Positions 61,261 through 64,000 of a stretch of 64,000 nt of DNA are shown here, one piece after another. How positions within the stretch are numbered: position 1 is the first letter of the stretch; each line of letters opens with the position of its first letter. The notes beneath the pieces were generated by a model. The model was not told the origin of the DNA. It saw only the letters and a list, made by a program, of their open reading frames with translations, and made no database searches. The stretch covers positions 124,001 through 188,000 of the forward strand of contig NZ_NRGW01000001.1 of NCBI RefSeq assembly GCF_002332255.1, in the 5' to 3' direction. The translations under genes and the position numbers were made by a program. The stretch is from Halomonas sp. JB37. Lineage in GTDB: Bacteria; Pseudomonadota; Gammaproteobacteria; Pseudomonadales; Halomonadaceae.

Positions 61261-62268
61261 GTGCATAATGACAACATTGATGGCCACCCCTCCGGCGACA
61301 CGCTACCCACCGCGGCGCTGCGTGATTTAGCCTGGTTAGCCGCCACGCCGGACCTTATTGAGATGGCGCCACCGATTCCCTGCGCAGGCCGCCCGACGCT
61401 TAAAGAACTAGGGCTGGAAAACTCGCTGTTGCCCTGGCTGCGCCAACTCCCAATACCTTCGCTAACAGCTTTAACGGGGTCGCGGGCCAATCGCATGGGG
61501 CATTATCACGAACGCCTTTGGCACACGTTGCTCGATCACGCCCCCAACACACGCATGCTAGCGCACAACGTACGCATTACGCGTCAGCGCATTACGCTGG
61601 GTGAGCTGGATATGCTTTACCGCACTCGCGACAATCCGGCACCGATACATTTGGAGGTGGCGATTAAGTTCTATCTGGGTTTGCCGGAAGGGCCTGGGGA
61701 CGTGCGTAGCCAAAGCCGCTGGATTGGCCCTGGCGGAGCAGATAGCCTAGCGCTTAAATGTGCCCATTTACAGCGCCACCAGTTGCCGCTTTCCACAACG
61801 CTGCCTGCGCTGGCAACCCTAAATCATTGGCTAGCACCGCGTGACCTGGGCGCCTCTAAACTAACGTTAGGTGAGCAATTAACGCAACGGCTAGCCATAC
61901 CTGGCGTTCTGTACTACCCCTGGAAAACGCCCTGGCACACAGAGATGCCTCCACCAGAGGGCGCCACGCTGAATCACCGCCGTGGCTACTGGTGCTACTG
62001 TCGAGATTGGCCTGCGTTTGTCGCCAGTTCAGCTGCAGTACCGACGATAGCCTGGCTGGAAAAACCGCATTGGCTGGCACCACCGCTATCCAGCGTTTTT
62101 CGCCCCATTGATAAAGTGCTGCCCGGCGTCATCGATAAAGTGCACGCATGGCGCTCGCCTCAGCAGATCATGCTCTATTACCAACATGAACACCGCTATG
62201 AGCGCGTTTTTTTGGTGCCTGACGACTGGCCGCACCAAGTGCCTTTACCGCCGCCAGCTCGCTTATAG
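61261..62268 (+). CDS. DUF1853 family protein
   Basis: A 335-residue protein fitting DUF1853: [13 protein letters not shown] at the N-terminus, [15 protein letters not shown], the [28 protein letters not shown] segment (Asp/Glu/Lys pattern like PD-(D/E)xK nucleases) and [11 protein letters not shown]. No function is established. The GTG start has GAGGAG 7 bases upstream. Convergent with proB, overlapping it by 6 bases. Confidence 0.82.
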   Translation: MHNDNIDGHPSGDTLPTAALRDLAWLAATPDLIEMAPPIPCAGRPTLKELGLENSLLPWLRQLPIPSLTALTGSRANRMGHYHERLWHTLLDHAPNTRMLAHNVRITRQRITLGELDMLYRTRDNPAPIHLEVAIKFYLGLPEGPGDVRSQSRWIGPGGADSLALKCAHLQRHQLPLSTTLPALATLNHWLAPRDLGASKLTLGEQLTQRLAIPGVLYYPWKTPWHTEMPPPEGATLNHRRGYWCYCRDWPAFVASSAAVPTIAWLEKPHWLAPPLSSVFRPIDKVLPGVIDKVHAWRSPQQIMLYYQHEHRYERVFLVPDDWPHQVPLPPPARL

Positions 62269-63402
62269 AACCACAAGATTATCGCGGTGAATCAATTCGT
62301 GAGCCTCTACGTAGCCAAGGATCGCTTCAATCTGATGGCTGGGCTGCCCCGCCAGTTGGTGCGCTTCATCAGCGCCGTAGTTCACCAAGCCTTTGGCCAC
62401 TGATGCGCCCTGCTCGTCCACGCATACCACCATATCGCCACGTTTAAAGCTGCCCTGCACACTGCGAACGCCAACGGCTAATAGGCTAGAGCCTTTATCG
62501 CGCAGCACTTTAACTGCGCCAGCATCCAGCACCAGCGTGCCGCGCACCTGCAGTTGCCCCGCCAGCCAACGCTTACGCGCCGCGATCGGCACCTGATCAG
62601 GGCGCAGCAGCGTGCCCAGCGACTCACCCGCCATTATCCGATTGATAACGTCAGGCTGACGCCCGCTCGCAATGACAGTGACCGCCCCAGAGCGCGCCGC
62701 CAGCTGCGCCGCACGCACTTTAGTACTCATGCCACCACGCCCTAGCGCACCGCCGCTGCCTGCAACAGCCGCTAAGCGAGGGTCGTCGGCGCGCCCTTCG
62801 GCTATCATCTGAGCATTTGGATTATGCCGCGGGTCAGCATCAAACAGACCTTCCTGATCGGTCAACAGCAGCAGCGCATCGGCTTCCAATAGATTTGCAA
62901 CCAGCGCTCCGAGCGTATCGTTATCGCCAAAGCGAATCTCATCGGTGACCACGGTATCGTTTTCATTGATCACCGGCACCACGCGCATTTCCACCAACGT
63001 GCGCAGCGCCGAAAGCGCATTGAGGTAGCGCTTGCGGTTAGAAAGATCGTCGTGGGTGAGCAGCACCTGCGCCGTGAGCATATTGTGGCGCGCAAAATGC
63101 TGCTCATAGCACTGGGTGAGTCCGTTTTGACCCACCGCCGCAGCGGCCTGAAGCTCATGCACCGCGCTGGGCCGCACCTGCCAGCCAAGACGCACCATGC
63201 CAGCAGCCACGGCGCCAGAGGAAACCAGCACCACCTCAACACCGCGCTGATGCAAGGCTGCGATTTGATCCACCCAGCCGCCAATGGCCGGTTCGTCCAG
63301 GCCGCGACCATCGTTAGTCAGTAACGCACTGCCGATCTTTACCACGACTCGACGCGCACGACTCAACGCGCTGCGTCCGAGAATTTGCTCGTTACTTTCC
63401 AT
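62263..63402 (-). CDS. proB: Glutamate 5-kinase
   Basis: First enzyme of proline synthesis, making gamma-glutamyl phosphate. The 379-residue product has the amino acid kinase domain (1-about 260; [53 protein letters not shown]) and a C-terminal PUA domain (about 275-375). The ATG at 63402 follows AAGGTGGGG. Next to obgE, a common gammaproteobacterial order. Proline can be an osmolyte in halophiles. Confidence 0.97.
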   Translation of the reverse strand: MESNEQILGRSALSRARRVVVKIGSALLTNDGRGLDEPAIGGWVDQIAALHQRGVEVVLVSSGAVAAGMVRLGWQVRPSAVHELQAAAAVGQNGLTQCYEQHFARHNMLTAQVLLTHDDLSNRKRYLNALSALRTLVEMRVVPVINENDTVVTDEIRFGDNDTLGALVANLLEADALLLLTDQEGLFDADPRHNPNAQMIAEGRADDPRLAAVAGSGGALGRGGMSTKVRAAQLAARSGAVTVIASGRQPDVINRIMAGESLGTLLRPDQVPIAARKRWLAGQLQVRGTLVLDAGAVKVLRDKGSSLLAVGVRSVQGSFKRGDMVVCVDEQGASVAKGLVNYGADEAHQLAGQPSHQIEAILGYVEAHELIHRDNLVVL

Positions 63403-63424
63403 CCGCCCCACCTTTATCAGACAC

Positions 63425-63454
63425 AATAAGGGCCGCGCGAACGCAGCCCTTATT
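63425..63454 (-). terminator. Hairpin between obgE and proB
   Basis: AATAAGGGC and GCCCTTATT with an inner GCG/CGC form a stem of 12 bp around a TTCG-type loop. It probably reduces readthrough from obgE to proB. T run short. Confidence 0.6.
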
Positions 63455-63500
63455 AGCTTACTATCTTATACCCTTAGCTGGGTCACGCTATTTTGCCAAG

Positions 63501-64000
63501 CTATGGGGCATATTCAACTTCAACATCATAATCATCGTCGTCGAAATCTTCGTCGTCTTCATCGTCACGCTTACGCCGACGACCCAGACGCGCTTCAGTA
63601 CGTGCGACCGACTCTTCTTCCATGCGACGGCGCATTTCCTGCTCACGAATCAGCGCTTCTTCATCTTCGTGCTCAAGGCGACGCTGTTCGGTCAGCCAGC
63701 GATACGCCGCCTGAACCAGCTTATCGGTGCCATCGCTACTGATGGCCGAGATACGGAACACCGGGCCTTCCCAGTTAAGCGCCTGAATAATCGCCTGGGC
63801 GCGCTCTTCGCGCTCGTCTTCCGGCAGCAGGTCAAACTTATTCAAGACCAGCCAGCGCGGACGCTCAGAAAGCGCCGGTGAGAACTGCCCCAGCTCGCGC
63901 ACAATCGCCTTCGATGCCGCGACCGGATCAGACTCATCAAACGGCGCTACGTCGACGACGTGAAACAGCAGCCGCGTACGCGTCAGGTGCTTCAAGAAGC
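63501..64000 (-). CDS. obgE: GTPase ObgE/CgtA, C-terminal part (gene runs off the window)
   Basis: The last 166 codons of Obg, a ribosome-associated GTPase needed for 50S assembly and stress responses. Visible are the HVVDV strand, the G4 motif NKFD, and G5 SAI, then a long charged tail ([19 protein letters not shown]), acidic as in other halophile Obg. The N-terminal Obg domain and G1-G3 lie outside the window at the right. proB follows. Confidence 0.93.
   Translation of the reverse strand, partial: FLKHLTRTRLLFHVVDVAPFDESDPVAASKAIVRELGQFSPALSERPRWLVLNKFDLLPEDEREERAQAIIQALNWEGPVFRISAISSDGTDKLVQAAYRWLTEQRRLEHEDEEALIREQEMRRRMEEESVARTEARLGRRRKRDDEDDEDFDDDDYDVEVEYAP

Overview
The window is a chromosomal segment from a gammaproteobacterium that looks like a moderate halophile of the Halomonadaceae (Halomonas/Vreelandella type). 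The evidence is the gene order of the left third (rpsO-truB-rbfA-infB-nusA-rimP-tRNA-fMet-tRNA-Leu-secG-tpiA-glmM-folP-ftsH-rlmE, the arrangement of the Halomonas/Pseudomonas lineage), acidic proteins, an NhaD-type Na+/H+ antiporter and a TAXI-type TRAP transporter. The species is inferred from gene content only; no 16S gene is present.

Layout. 1-25 kb: translation and housekeeping block on the minus strand (rpsO to ftsH/rlmE, divergent yhbY, greA, carAB, dapB), followed by a small DUF2218 gene and a plus-strand siderophore-type iron ABC operon with a possible Fur box, and a convergent DMT exporter. 25-34 kb: grpE-dnaK-dnaJ with two sigma32-like promoters, recN, fur, bamE, rnfH-ratA, smpB and the tmRNA gene ssrA. 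34.0-41.1 kb: a roughly 7.1-kb integrated element at the 3' end of ssrA, bounded by a 19-bp direct repeat. It encodes a tyrosine integrase, an HTH-like protein, an AlpA-type regulator, a small winged-helix-like protein, a large primase/helicase-like protein, a 42-residue acidic proline-rich peptide coupled to a ribbon-helix-helix protein, and a lipoprotein that looks like cargo. 41-52 kb: LprI-like protein, cold-shock protein, CaCA exchanger, an orphan prephenate-dehydratase-like protein, TAXI-TRAP transporter, nhaD, GST, small DUF genes, a decayed EAL-domain fragment, an NlpC/P60 lipoprotein and a histidine phosphatase. 52-60.5 kb: a phosphonate-type ABC transporter (phnDCEE) with a possible Pho box, a PhoD-like phosphatase and a PepSY/response-regulator/histidine-kinase operon. 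60.6-64 kb: a second PepSY protein, a DUF1853 protein, proB and the C-terminal part of obgE.

How the genes work together. Three themes stand out: ribosome assembly and translation quality control (rpsO operon, rlmE, yhbY, smpB-ssrA, ratA); iron and phosphorus acquisition with plausible Fur and Pho sites; and ion/solute handling (NhaD, CaCA, TRAP).

The most unusual material is (i) the ssrA-integrated satellite-like element with its acidic peptide/RHH pair and nested inverted repeats, and (ii) several intergenic regions holding short imperfect tandem repeats of 13-20 bp period, unrelated in sequence to one another but alike in form.
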